A stretch of DNA of 64,000 nt from Gnetum montanum (lineage: Eukaryota > Streptophyta > Gnetopsida > Gnetales > Gnetaceae): NCBI GenBank assembly GCA_015680685.1, contig MNCI01011411.1:547981-611980 (forward strand), written 5' to 3'. Of the stretch, positions 32,561-44,676 are shown one piece after another; within the stretch, counting starts at the first letter, position 1; the number at the start of each line of letters is the position of its first letter. The translations under genes and the position numbers were made by a program. A model generated the notes under the pieces. The model saw nothing but the letters and a program-made list of their open reading frames with translations, did no database searches and was not told where the DNA came from.

Positions 32561-34029
32561 CATAATTGGTGAATAAACAATATAAGTATACTAGTAGTTG
32601 ATGTTAAGTTCATGATCGTAGCCTTACCACTCAGAGTTAACAAGGTGAAACTTGTATGATTTAACTCCTAGTAAGGTATATGATGTACTAATTGAAACAC
32701 CACTAAATTTTGCATAATGAAACCTTTGTAATCCCACCCCATGAAACCCTAGGTAATATTTTATTATAAATGTGAAGGTTGTAATCCACAAAGGGGAAAT
32801 CTCACATGTTTCATACTTTTGGGACTAAAAAATACTTCATAAGTGACTAAAACCTCATTCCCCAAGTGAAAAGAGTCACCTAGTCCTTATATTTTGGCTT
32901 GTGAAAGTTGAAAATTCCTTTTGGAATACAAAAAATGGCAATTTGATGGGTTTTATAGGGGGTATACATTTCTCTACACTAACACACCCCCTATAGGGGG
33001 GTAAGCTAGCTAAGAGACTTCAAAGCCAACATGGAGGAGAGAAAGGGGATAGAAATCACCTACCTAGCATGGAAAAGGGGGTGACCCAACCTAGAGGGAT
33101 TGACTTTCACCCCCAGCATTGACATTCCATCCCCCCTAGACGTTAACATTCTCCCCCTAGGGGGAGGGGGGGGGCTAGCCAGCTAGGAAAGAGGGGGTTA
33201 GACAACATGGAGGTGCTAGATAGATAGGATGCATGGGGGTAGATCTCACCTACCCCCCTTGAACATGGCAACTAATTTTTAGGAATTTGGCAACCAATTT
33301 GTAGTCAATCAATCAATGATTTGGCAACCAATTTTCAGCCAATCACTTAGCCATTTCTAGCCAATTTATAGCCCAAATCATGGCCATAACCCTATAAAAA
33401 TCAAACCTTGGAACCATGTAAACATTCCACACTTTAGTAATTCAACATCATTGGCATTTTGGCATCCAAGAGTTCTTGCTTCCTTAATAAAAATGTAGCT
33501 TTTTGGTGCCTAGTAGTGTGGAACCTTTGCAACCTGTTCTCCCCCACCGCCCCCGCCCGCACCCCCCCTCTTGGGCACCAAATTTGTGCACCCCTTTGAA
33601 CTCATTTTTATTTATTTAATAAAATTTATGATTTTATTTTCTGTACAATTCTAGAGATAATTGTTATATTTTCAATGCATTACTTTATAGATCTACATCT
33701 TCCTGCTTTGTAACCCTTATTTTGCATCCCCCTCAAGTCCCTCAATGATCTACCAGACCATCCAAGGCACTGTGGATCCCATTTTTCTTACAGAGGCCCT
33801 AGGGGATTTGGGGTTGAGGCTACTTGTGACTAAGAATCCTTGGTTTTTTTCTAGCGACCCATATTTCCCATTGCAACACTGATGTTGTTTGACTTAAAAT
33901 ATGCTAAGTGTAAACATTGTAAAAGTGAACATAATTTCTATTTTTAAGTATAATAAAAAAGTAAATATATTCTATCCTATTAATGATAAGCATTTTTTCC
34001 TAGTTTTTTGAAGATTTCCTAGGGTAATG
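32561..34029. other. Unclassified DNA with C/G homopolymer tracts
   Basis: No coding frame. From about 32970 to 33590 it is rich in runs of C and G (CCCCCTATAGGGGGG at 32989-33003; GGGGGAGGGGGGGGG near 33160; CCCCCACCGCCCCCGCCCGC near 33542) with repeated GCTAGC motifs. It is unlike the rest of this A+T-rich window and may be part of another transposon or a simple-repeat expansion. Confidence 0.35.
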
Positions 34030-34555
34030 CAACTATTACAGGGATTACCAAGTAACTTTACTACTAAGCAAATCAAGTAAAGCCCTTACTAAGTTACTAA
34101 ACAATTACAATTTATGCTCAAACCCAGTTACACTTATTCTATCTTAGTAATAGACATTGGAATATTAAAGGACTTAGAAAATGTGAATGACTAAATGAAA
34201 GTAAACATGATAGAAAACTAAAACTATGCTAAGTGAAATGTTGCAATGATGAAGAACAATCTTGAACTTTATTGCCATTCATGAATTGTGTCTAGGAACA
34301 ATCCACTCAAATAAAGATATTGTACAACTATAATTTACCACACTATTAACAATCACTCTAACGCTAGCTAATGAAAATAAACTGCAAGAGTTTCACTAAA
34401 TTTTAGCAAATACTTATCCTTTCAACATGATGGTGGATTGGTATTTATAGGCATGACCATGGCCCACTGCCTCACATATATGATGACGTACATAGAGCTA
34501 TGATGATGTATGTAAAGCTATGATCTCATAGGCACGCATAGTAAAGATTTTATAA
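34030..34555 (-). repeat. Partial 3' LTR of element H
   Basis: On the minus strand it starts TTATAAAATC after the purine tract. It has GATGATGT/GATGACGT variants instead of GATATC (about 34479-34510), a TATA (CTATAAATACCAATCC, about 34439-34454), AATAAAGTTCAAGATT and U5 units (ACTTGGTAATCCCTG). It is truncated near 34030. Confidence 0.7.
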
Positions 34556-34572
34556 TACCCCCACAACTAATT
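34556..34572 (-). other. Polypurine tract of element H
   Basis: The minus strand reads CAATTAGTTGTGGGGGTA, directly before the LTR. Confidence 0.7.
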
Positions 34573-34755
34573 GAAAACTTGTCCTTGAGTTAAAACAAAA
34601 GGAGCATAGAGTTTTTTATAAATGTATATACATAACTAATTCTAATATGAATGTCACATTATGATTTGAGTGAAGTTTACAAAATTAACAAGCAATGCAT
34701 GATTGACACATATGAGGAAAACAAGTCAAAATAAAACAAACAAAAATCTCGATGT

Positions 34756-37470
34756 AGTCCTTATGTTCTAAGAGATGGTGGATCCTTTATTATCTTTCCC
34801 TTGTCATTAGGCTTTTGAAATTAATACCTATTGAGTAATGTCTAGAGCTTCTCTTCTTTAGATCTTGGATCATGTAATGTCTACAAAAATTTAGCAATGT
34901 ATGTTGGAGTTGGTACTTTCCAAGAATATGGTAACAAGGGGAACATCTTGTTGGCTTTCACGTACCATGTTGAAAATTGGCTCCTTTCATTTTCAAAAGC
35001 CCTAGCCATTTTCTTCAATTTTGGGTAATCAATCATTCTTTTGGCCAATTTTTTTGCTACGTCCTTCTAATCTTGGTAGTTATCTTTGACCACTTTTAGC
35101 TCAAAGTTTTCTATGTGGAGTTTTTGTTATGCATCCTTTATGTCTGTAAACTCCTTCTCATACATTGTGTAAATCGTAGCCACTGGCTACTCCAATTTCA
35201 TTCTAGGCCTACTTGCTATTAACATGGCTAAGTTAGCATATTAGAGATTCACTAACCCCATGTGCTCTGTCAAGTCTTTAATCTACAAGTCTTTATTCTT
35301 AATTTTAGCTTAGTGTACATGGGCAAGGGTGCCCAAGATTGGCTGCTAATTGGGTATTTATGTTGTGATGAGTTGATTCTCGCTTTGGCCATTTGGATCA
35401 CTTTTTTATTCATCTACTTATACATTCTCACTTAATATCTAAAGTGTTCTTTAAGTCATTCATGCTTCTTGGTCTTATTTTGCCACATGATGATCTTAAT
35501 AGATGATTTTTGGTGTATAGCATGAACTTCTTCCATGGACAAGATTCTATTTTCTCTAGTCCATTATCTGATGTCAAGTTTGACTTGAGAAAATTACTCT
35601 CTCAATTAATGGATGCTTTCTTCCAGTACATTCTTTTGTTTCTCTATGTCATTAACCTTACATTCTTTATAGTAATTCTCTTATTTTCTTCTTCAAGTGT
35701 AGTTAAGCATGGGTGTATGTTTGGACATCTACTATTAAAGCATTCCATACCATCTTCTAATTTTCCATCTCCATTTGGGAATACTTGGTCATTAATTCAT
35801 CAATCTGTTCATTTCAAAATTGGTCTAGCTGGTCAGGCATAAGGTATCATGCAAAGTCTTGTCTCTCTACTCTTAGTGTAGCCAATTCCTCCTGTAACCT
35901 CTACACTTCATTTTTAGCATGTTATATCCTAGTTTTAGCTATGATCAACTTATCCTTGATTGAAATTAGTGCTAACTAAACTACAATAATATCACTAGGG
36001 ATAATGAAGAGATTTTGCATGACTTGTCTCATCTACAACAATCTTTCTAGTATGTTCTTGTGCTTTGTTAGGGCCACTAACATTCCAGCTATAGTTTCTA
36101 CATATTTTTCTCTAGTAATATCAGTTGATGGCATAACCGAAACATTAAAGGACTCTTTTATATGATCAGTGATGACTTCGGTTGCTCCTATTACATCTTG
36201 ATGTTGCATTACCACTACTATGACTCGTTCTCCTATTTTCAACATCACTTGGAAAGATGCAACATTCCCAGAGATTTGTTGTGTATAATCATCATCTTCT
36301 CCTATCTATAATGAGACTTAATCACTTTCAAGTCCTATTGACATGGCAAGCTTATTGGGATTGCCCTGCACTCTATACATGCTTAGGACCTCACGGCTTC
36401 CCCAACTTCTTATGTCAACAATCAACTATAAATGGTTCATCAAAGGTTTATAATCATGTTGTGCCAGAGAAGCACTTTTTCCTAGTCTATTGGTAACTGG
36501 TGTTGATCCACTGGGTCCTTCTTATTCCATTCCCATAGCTAAAATATTCCTTGCTAGTGTAAACCATGTTGCTTCCTCAGTGCCTACTAGCTTCTCCACT
36601 TGATCTTTCTTTGGTGGTGTTAGTTTAGAGATTTTAGCATACAAGGTATGTTGGGCTTTGCAAAGTACATTATCAATATAGCAATATTCTTACTTATCAA
36701 CATAATCTTATGATGAAACAAATGAATGGTAGAGTAAGTTTCCCTGTGTTCTTTTCCTCAAATCTCCCTTGCATTTTCAAAAATAGCAAATGAGCTATGT
36801 TAACCTAGAATTTTTCCATCAAGATGTTGCTTCCTATGGAAGCATAGGTGGAAATTCTATTCAATCTTTTTTATTGGAAATAGATAGTATGTCCTAATCT
36901 TGAAGTAAATTTTCTCAACCATGGACAATCCACTATACTTTCTCACTTGTTCTATAGGCCCTCTATAGCCATAATTTTCTTTCCTCTAAGTCAGACCTAG
37001 TAGATATCTGGACAATGTTGGCTATAACATTTGAAATATTCAGTGCCTTTGCTATTACTTCAACTAAGCATGACACTATGATCCCCTCTACTTTCATAGT
37101 AGCATCATCCTATTTTTTTTTTTTCAAAATCAATAAACTCCTTCCAAATACCACTCACCATTACTTAAGATGATGGGCCACAAAGGAAAGGCTTGTAGCT
37201 ATTCATGAAATTTAGCAGGATCATACTTCATAAATGGTTTAAAATTCAATTCCACTATGATAGTGGACATGATGGACTTCTCTTGAATGGCTTGAAGACA
37301 TATATTTGAAAGTGTAAGATGTTGTCCTTGCTCAAGAGTAGGTAGTGCATTAGTTTTTTCATGGGCAAATTACTATATTATAGGTGTGAGCTCATGGAAG
37401 TTGTAGGACTAAGCCTCTTACTCCATAGGAGAAGTCTATTTTCTAGTTCATCCTCTACCTCTTTCCTTGG
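34756..37470 (-). pseudogene. env-like ORF pseudogene of element H, main part
   Basis: The minus strand shows the same protein as in A and G with many stops: HLTLSNICLQAIQEKS and VELNFKPFMKY near 37300, the clearest block at 36033-36248 (VVVMQHQDVIGATEVITDHI), a charged coiled-coil-like half, and a tail like that of J (KPNDKGK) near 34800. The first 20 codons are displaced to 53416-53475. Together they give about 2.77 kb, matching the 926 codons of copy G. It is heavily decayed and not expressed as a protein. Confidence 0.75.
37466..37470 (+). repeat. Probable target duplication of element G, left copy
   Basis: CTTGG, against CCTAA at 53416-53420. All three differences are transitions, consistent with an original CCTGG. 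Support comes mainly from the fit of the flanking env-like frame of H. Confidence 0.45.
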
Positions 37471-37942
37471 TGATGAATCGACATTTGCCAGGCCCCAATA
37501 TCGAGTATGCAATATCATAACCTGGATACAATATCGTATATGTGATATCGTGATTCCTGTGTTAGCCTATAAATATAGCACTCAAGCACACAGTTGATGA
37601 GTTTTTAGTGAAGTTCTTTCCTTTCTAGTTCTTTTGGTAGTTTACTTTTCAGTTTTCAGTTTCTTTCTTTCAAGCTAGTTATTCCCAATGCATGCCCATA
37701 GTGTGATGTTTGTAATTGCACAACACCTTTGTTTGTGTGATGTACTTGGACACATGCATGACCAGCAATAAAGATCAAGATTACTTTCATCATTGTAGCA
37801 TTCACTTAGATTAATTTTTGTTATTTTAATTATTTAATGCCTTCTTTATTTAATAGTTCGATTTATTATTATTTACTTTTCCTATCATTAAGCAAAATGT
37901 GTACACCTTAATCACAACTATTTAAGTGCGAATACTTGGTGT
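37471..37942 (+). repeat. Truncated 5' LTR of element G
   Basis: Starts TGATGAAT. It contains one intact GATATC and several decayed CAATATC/GATACAATATC sites (37497-37552), TATAAATA at 37568-37575 and an AATAAAGATCAAGATTAC poly(A) region. It breaks in U5 at GCGAATACTTGG, where element I starts with TGTACTGACC. Confidence 0.8.
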
Positions 37943-38694
37943 ACTGACCTAAATTGTTGGTGTGAGACTAGAAGGGAAACAGACACTGAAAGATCGTCGG
38001 GCAGCCACAGCTGACGCTGCCTTCGCCCGAGGGCAAGCTGGAAAAGTAAACGAAGGAAGAGTACCATGGATGGTCTACACACAAATCAACCAAGGACTTC
38101 CTTGAGCGTAAGTTATGGCTAGCGCTGGGGCTATCGTAAACGATGTCTTAAAACATGTAAATGAGCGTAAAATGTAAACATGAGCCGTAAGACATAAATG
38201 TAAACGTAAGGCGTAAAAAAGACGTAAACTAAACTGAACGTGTAAACTGAACATAAACTGAATGTAAGAAAAAATGTAAACAAAACGTAAAAATAGAACA
38301 TGAAATAGAAAATGGAAATAATGTTTGGTTGGCAAAATGGAAATAATGTATTGCTTAGAAAAGATGTGCACCGGTCAAAGCGTAGCTATGTGTAGATGGC
38401 AGGTCAAACGCCAAGCCCCGAGGTGATGTAACATAATAATGTGATGATGTGATGTGATGAATGAAGAAAATGCTTGGATGCCAACAGTCAGGTGTGCCAA
38501 GTGCCCAAAGATTGCAGGTTCTGTCCTCTCTCAGAATTGCCAATCTCTCCAATTTTTTGCCTCCTCATTTATGTGAATTGACAAGGTATTTATAGGGTTG
38601 GGCCGGGCTCGAGCACGAAATTCAAGAATGGAATCAACGGTTGGGAGATGAGAGGAAATCAGATCTAGTGACATGTGTCCAATGGACAGTTGTG

Positions 38695-38880
38695 CTCAGG
38701 TTGGATGCGTGTTAGCGAGATTTGGATGTGTGTTGGATAGTTGTGCACGAGTTGGATTTGTGTCGGATAGTTGTGCATGAGTTGGATGCGTGTTGGCGAG
38801 AGTTGGATGTGTGTTGGATAGTTGTGCACGAGTTGGATTTGTGTCGGATAGTTGTGCACAAGTTGGATGTGCATTGGCAA
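38695..38880 (+). repeat. Minisatellite, about 81-bp higher-order unit
   Basis: The motifs GAGTTGGATGCGTGTTGGCG, GAGTTGGATGTGTGTTGGAT and GAGTTGGATTTGTGTCGGAT alternate with AGTTGTGCAC, giving two full copies plus a partial. It creates spurious ORFs in several frames. Confidence 0.85.
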
Positions 38881-39039
38881 GCTACATTCATGACTAGGTA
38901 CATTGCATTTTACAATTTATGGGTTATTCAAGCCCATGAAAGTACATTTAATTTAGACATGAGGGCCTGACTATCCCACAAATGAAGATTTACAATGAAA
39001 TGTACAAGGAAAATTTGACCCGTCTTGCTTGAAACTTCT

Positions 39040-39310
39040 TTGTCCCTGAGTTTTCTGAAATTTTCTATAAGTTGAGAATTTTTTGGAATTTTCTAGTGCT
39101 GAGAATTTTCTGAAATTTTCTAATGCTGAGAATTTTCTAGAATTTTTTAGCCATTTTTTGGAATTTTCTTTCTGGGAGTTGCTGACGCTGAGAATTTTCT
39201 GGAATTTTCTGAAATTTTCTGATGCTAAGAATTTTCTGAAATTTTCTAGAATTTTCTAAAATTTTCTGATGCTGAGAATTTTCATGAATTTTCTGAAAGT
39301 TGGTCACGCT
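39040..39310 (+). repeat. Degenerate GAATTTTCTGGAATTTTCTG tandem tract
   Basis: Many copies of (G)AATTTTCTG(G/A) interspersed with ATGCTGAGAATTTTCT. A short related run occurs in element K (about 63432-63475). Confidence 0.8.
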
Positions 39311-40579
39311 GGACTCATGCTACCAACATGACCTGGACGTCAGTGGCAAAAATGAGTGTTTTTAGAGCTGAAATCTGAAGTTCTGGAGGCTAAAACTTGG
39401 AGAAATCATTAATGGACCTTGAGGGTGACTTGTCCCTTAAAAATTAGACCATTTTGACGCTATTTTGAGGCTGTTTTGAGGCTCTGAAAGTTGGTCATGC
39501 TGGACTCATATTGCAGCTTGACACTTTCATATTTGAACTGTTTTGACTTGACTTTGAAGCTGTTGGAGTTGTTCATGTTGAGGGCAAGCTGGCTTGGGCA
39601 AGTTGGGGGTGAGCTTCATGCCTTAGTCAAATTTTGCCTCCTGAATGCTTGAAAGGGCTTGAGTTGTTCTTGTTTCAAAGTGTTAGGCCAAAATTAGTGG
39701 TGTTTCATTGGCCCCTCTTTGTTGACGTCTGGAGGAATTCACCCAAGAGGCATCGACAAAAAAGTGCAAAACACCATAAATGACCAAGTACCAAACATTA
39801 ACCGTCAACCCTTGGCTGGATGTCATCGCACCATTTTCAAAAGTACATGGGATTGAGGTAATGTGGTTCAAGATGCAAGGGAATCAGTTGTAACCAAGGA
39901 AGCCAAGAGTTGGTGAAGGGTGAAAATTGCTGTTGGAATTTGTGGGAGAGGAATGCTCTCTCGTGAACAAGTTATGTCATTGGTCCTTATCAACAACCAA
40001 GTTTTCAGCAGACTTGGAACCAAGACATAGGAGGTGCGTTCTTTGGAGAAATGGGACTCTTGAGTATTTGTGGGGCCCGTTGTAAATAACCAAAGCCACG
40101 CGATGATGTGCAACATGGTCTCTTTGAGACACGGGTGTAAATGTTTTTCAAGACAATTTCCTTCTTGCCTGGGGCTTGTATGAGAAGAGCCAACAGTCCA
40201 TGGTTTATGATGTTAACGAGGTAATGAAGACCTTTTCCATGCATTTAGTCTTTGACCTTTTTATTCTTTTTCTTTTTTCTTTTTTTTGTTTCTCTCGTTT
40301 GTTTCTTCTTTTCTTTTATTTTTTTTTTGGGTCTTTTTGAAAGAGCTTGCTTTTAGGATTATGCTCGTGTTTGAGCACTTGCATTTTATGTCATGCATTG
40401 TGTACTGTGTTTTGTGTTGCGACTGCTTAGGGAGTTACAGTGTGCAACAGTGTATCAAGAGTGTTGAGCTAAGTGGAATGCATCTGGGGGTATAACTGAG
40501 TAGGATAATTGGGGCATGATGGGGGAAATAGGGGATGCATCAGGAGTTGGGAATGTACTCATGAATGGATTGATTAACC

Positions 40580-41185
40580 NNNNNNNNNNNNNNNNNNNNN
40601 NNNNNNNNNNNNNNNNNNNNNNNNNNNNNNNNNNNNNNNNNNNNNNNNNNNNNNNNNNNNNNNNNNNNNNNNNNNNNNNNNNNNNNNNNNNNNNNNNNNN
40701 NNNNNNNNNNNNNNNNNNNNNNNNNNNNNNNNNNNNNNNNNNNNNNNNNNNNNNNNNNNNNNNNNNNNNNNNNNNNNNNNNNNNNNNNNNNNNNNNNNNN
40801 NNNNNNNNNNNNNNNNNNNNNNNNNNNNNNNNNNNNNNNNNNNNNNNNNNNNNNNNNNNNNNNNNNNNNNNNNNNNNNNNNNNNNNNNNNNNNNNNNNNN
40901 NNNNNNNNNNNNNNNNNNNNNNNNNNNNNNNNNNNNNNNNNNNNNNNNNNNNNNNNNNNNNNNNNNNNNNNNNNNNNNNNNNNNNNNNNNNNNNNNNNNN
41001 NNNNNNNNNNNNNNNNNNNNNNNNNNNNNNNNNNNNNNNNNNNNNNNNNNNNNNNNNNNNNNNNNNNNNNNNNNNNNNNNNNNNNNNNNNNNNNNNNNNN
41101 NNNNNNNNNNNNNNNNNNNNNNNNNNNNNNNNNNNNNNNNNNNNNNNNNNNNNNNNNNNNNNNNNNNNNNNNNNNNNNNNNNNNN
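40580..41185. other. Assembly gap of 606 Ns
   Basis: The gap ends exactly at the stop codon of the element I pol. ORFs reported across it are artefacts. Confidence 1.
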
Positions 41186-44100
41186 TCAGACATAGTACCT
41201 TTTCAAGTACAAGTGGTTTGTAGGATTGGCGAACTTGTTTCCATCCATGTCAGCAAGTTTGAATGCTCCGTTATTGTATGCCTTGGTGACTAGGTAGGGC
41301 CCTTCCCAGTTGGCTGAGAATTTATCTAGATGTTGTCGTGCAGCCTTAAGGACTAGATCTCCTTCTTTGATCGAGCGTTTATAAAGATCTTGCTTGTGCC
41401 TTTGCCTTTGTTGTTTTTGGTGTCATTCAATTTGATCAAGCGTTCGTACACATTCCTCCTCTACCGAGTCAAGGTCAACGATGTGTAGTTTATTGTTTTG
41501 ACTTTCATTGAGGAGACCGAAGAGAGTTATCCGCAATGAGGGAACCTACAATTCTAAAGGTAAAATAGTCTCAAATCCGTATACAAGACTATATGGAGTT
41601 TTACCTATGGAGGTTCGATGTGTCGTTCTATAAGCCCACAATGCATAGACTAATTGTTCATGCCATCTTTTCTTACTCTGATTCAGCCTCTTTTTGAGCA
41701 CCATGATGACAGTTTTGTTTATAGCTTCTGCTTGACAATTGCTCTGTGGGTAGTAAGGTGATGAAAACACGTGTTTAATGCCCAGACTTTCACAAAAACT
41801 TTTGGTATCTGTGCTGCTAAATTGTGGCCCATTGTCGGTAAAAATGGTCATTGAAATACCAAAACAAGTCATGATATTTTCCATTATGAAGGTGCAAATG
41901 TGTTTTGACGTGGTCTTCCTAAGAGGAATAGCTTCCACCTACTTTGTGAAATATTCAGTTGTAGAACGAAGCTATGGCCTACTGAAGATGATGGTGTTAT
42001 TGGTCCAATTAAGTCTAAACCCCATTTTTGGAATGACCATGTGATTTTTGCAGTATGCAATTCGTTGGGTGGTACATGTATTAGATTACCATGCTTTTGG
42101 CAAATGTCACATGTTCTGACCTTGGAGATGCAATCATATTCCATGTGTGGCCAATAGTAACCTAAGTGCCTAATCTTTGTTGCCATTGCTTTAGGTGCTA
42201 TGTGTCCTCCACAAAGTCCTTCGTGGATTTGTTCTACGATCGTTTGATCATCAGTGCTACTAACACACATTAGCAAAATACCTTTATATGATTTACGACA
42301 CAAGGTGTCTCCTATTAATGTGTATTGGCGGGAACGTTTTCGTACGGTGTCCTTTTGAGCATTTGTCAAGTGTTGTGGAGGTTCTCCTCTTAGAAGATAC
42401 TATTTTATGTCATCATACCATTCTATTGTGTGTGTTGTACTAACAGATGCTATAGGTACTTCATTTAGAGTGTTAATTACAGGTTCGGCACAACTGGTTA
42501 TAGAACTAAGCAATGCATGAAACATTTCAGGTGTCATGTTTAAGGCTAGTGTGGAAAGTGCATCAGCGATGGTGTTTTTGCTTCTAGGGACATGTGGTAT
42601 ATCCACTTCTACTAGTTTCCTTACTAGATGTTTAGTCAAATCACAATACGATTGCAAATGAAGAGCTTTGCGTGCATAGACTTCAGTGACTTGATTAATA
42701 ACTAGTTGTGAATTACCTCGAACTACAAGGCGTGAGATTCCCGAAGTTAATGCTACTTGAAGTCCTCTAAGAAGACCTTCGGATTCTGCTACATTATTGG
42801 TGCAAGGAAAGTTTAAGCGGTAGGCAGAAGGTTGGATTTCTCTAGAGGGGTATGTTAAAATGGCTACAGCACTTCCTCCTTGAAAGGTTGAAGCTCCATC
42901 GAAGTAGAGGATTGCCTCATAATCATCAGGTATGATGTCTACACTGTTAACATTTTCATCTGGGAATTCAGGGTTTATCGTTGCTTGACCGTGTGTCAGT
43001 GAGACGGTTAGTTGCGTGGCTATTGCTTGACCTTTTGTGGAAGATTGAACGACATAGTGTAAATTAAACTCTGCAATCATCGCTTTCCACCTAGCTAACC
43101 TACTTGACTCATAGATGTTATTAGTGATGGCACGGAGAACATTATCCTTGCAAATGATGTAAACCTAACTATGGAAGAGATAATGCCGCCATTTCTTCGA
43201 AGAGAAGACGAGGGCGAGGCATGATTTTTCTACATCGTTGTATCGTTGTTCATAGGCTATTAAAGCATGGCTTAGATAATATATAGGGATCTTGGCCCCA
43301 TCTTGACGTTTTTGACAAAGCATGCATGCGATGGAGGAACCAGAAGTTGTAAGATAGATGTAGAAAAGTTTGTCACTTTGTGGAGGATAAACAGTTGGTA
43401 GCTAGGCCAACTCTTGTTTTATGTTCTCAAACGCTTCTTAGCATTGTTGAGTCCATTGGAAATGTACATTCTTTCGTAATAGATGTTGCATGGGACTCAA
43501 CTTATCCGTCAACCTTTCGATAAAGTGTCTAATGAATTGCAGCCTACCTTGGAGGCCACGTAGTTCAATAAGGTTTCATGGTGGTTGCATATTAGTTATC
43601 GCTTTAACCTTATTGGAGTCTACCTGTATCCCTGTTTCAGAAACTAGGAAACCAAGCATTTTGCCCGTTTTCACACCGAAGATGCACTTTTTTGGGTTGA
43701 GCTTAAGGTCATATTTGAGACAACATTTAAGCACTAATTCTAGATCTTTTGCATGTTGTTTAGTTTTTTTAGACTTGACTGCTATATCATCAACATAATC
43801 ATTAAGAAAATTGACCATGTAGTCACTAAATATGTATGTCATTGCTCGCTGATATGTAGCACCCGCATTTTTAAGGCTAAATGGCATCATCGTATAACAA
43901 AATGTCCCCCAAGGTGTCATAAAAGTTGTCCTAAGTTGATGCTCTGGATTAATTCTTATTTGATTGTAGCCTGAAAATTTGTCCATAATGGATAACATTG
44001 CATGCCAAGCTATCGTGTCAACAAGTTGATCAATGTTGGGCAAAGGAAAGTCATCTTTTATAGTGGCTATGTTGAGGTCACGAAAGTCAATGCATATGTG

Positions 44101-44676
44101 TATACTACCGTTCTTCTTGGGGAGTACAACAATGTTTAATACCCAATCGGAATAGTCAACGGCTCAGATGAAACCGGCTTGGTAGAGCTTTGTGATCTCA
44201 GTGGGGACTGCTAATGCCACTTTGGATCTAACCTTTCATGCTTTTTGCTTTACTGGTTTAATTTTTTCATCAAGAATAATGTTATGTTGGATGATCCGAG
44301 GGTCTAGTCCCAGCATGTCTATATATGACCATGTGAACGTTTTTATGTTGTCTTTTAAAACCTGAGTGATGTCACCTACAAGTTGTGGATCTAGTAAGGC
44401 ACTTAATTTCAAGGTTCTGGCTTTGTCATTGATTGTCATAATGGGGATTTCAACCAGAGGATCTTTAGTAATATTGTTAGTTTCTAGATCTAGAATTTTA
44501 GCTACGTTTTTAGGCCAGTGTGACGTTTCTTGAGTGGAGGCTATCAAATCGATGTAGGTGGATGGATTTAGATCCAAAGATTCTAGGCGGATCGCTCTTT
44601 CTACATCTCCATATGGTCCGTTGAGAGACAATACTGAGATAATGTTGTTGGTGGCCATGATGCTCACTCCTGCCAA
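41186..44676 (-). pseudogene. pol: pol pseudogene of element I (RT, RNase H, aRH, integrase), Tat lineage
   Basis: On the minus strand, N to C: a linker ending FTWSYIDMLGLDPRIIQHNI (44.3 kb); RT at about 44.04-43.58 kb with MDKFSGYNQIRI and the catalytic YVDD; a decayed RT/RNase H1 part (43.58-43.08 kb); aRH with LYFDGAS, where the third acidic residue is now Asn (VRGNSQLV); the integrase zinc finger (H...H...CDICQ); and the integrase core with KWGLDLIGPI, DNGPQFSS and the conserved Glu in QAEAINK. The C-terminus contains GDLVLKAARQ, NWEGPYLV and HLYLKRYYV-stop. One frameshift (about 41.93 kb) and several stops disable it. Protease and gag are missing. Confidence 0.85.

Larger units (their letters stand above)
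34030..37470 (-). mobile_element. Element H (minus strand), 3' part: env-like ORF, polypurine tract, partial 3' LTR
   Basis: Read on the minus strand from 37470 to 34030: env-like ORF, polypurine tract and the first ~525 bp of the 3' LTR. The remaining 5' part continues at 53416-55639 because element G is inserted in the env-like ORF. This is the oldest layer of the nest. Confidence 0.8.
37943..40579 (-). repeat. 3' LTR/UTR region of element I
   Basis: On the plus strand it begins TGTACTGACC, so a minus-strand LTR would end GGTCAGTACA. A possible LTR start on the minus strand is TGCATGGAAAAGG near 40244, right after a purine-rich stretch (complement of 40250-40335), giving an LTR of about 2.3 kb. 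No second copy is available to confirm this. It contains two tandem-repeat tracts and AATGTAAAC-type repeats (38140-38300). Long repeat-rich LTRs are usual for Tat elements. Confidence 0.5.

Noticed and set aside
35510-35979. Two plus-strand ORFs
   Set aside because: Antisense to the coiled-coil part of the env-like pseudogene of H.
38665-38970. Overlapping ORFs rich in HNYPTQIQL or VHELDLC repeats
   Set aside because: Open in three frames only because of the tandem repeat; no start context or family.
40516-41223. Long ORFs on both strands
   Set aside because: They are made of the 606-N assembly gap.
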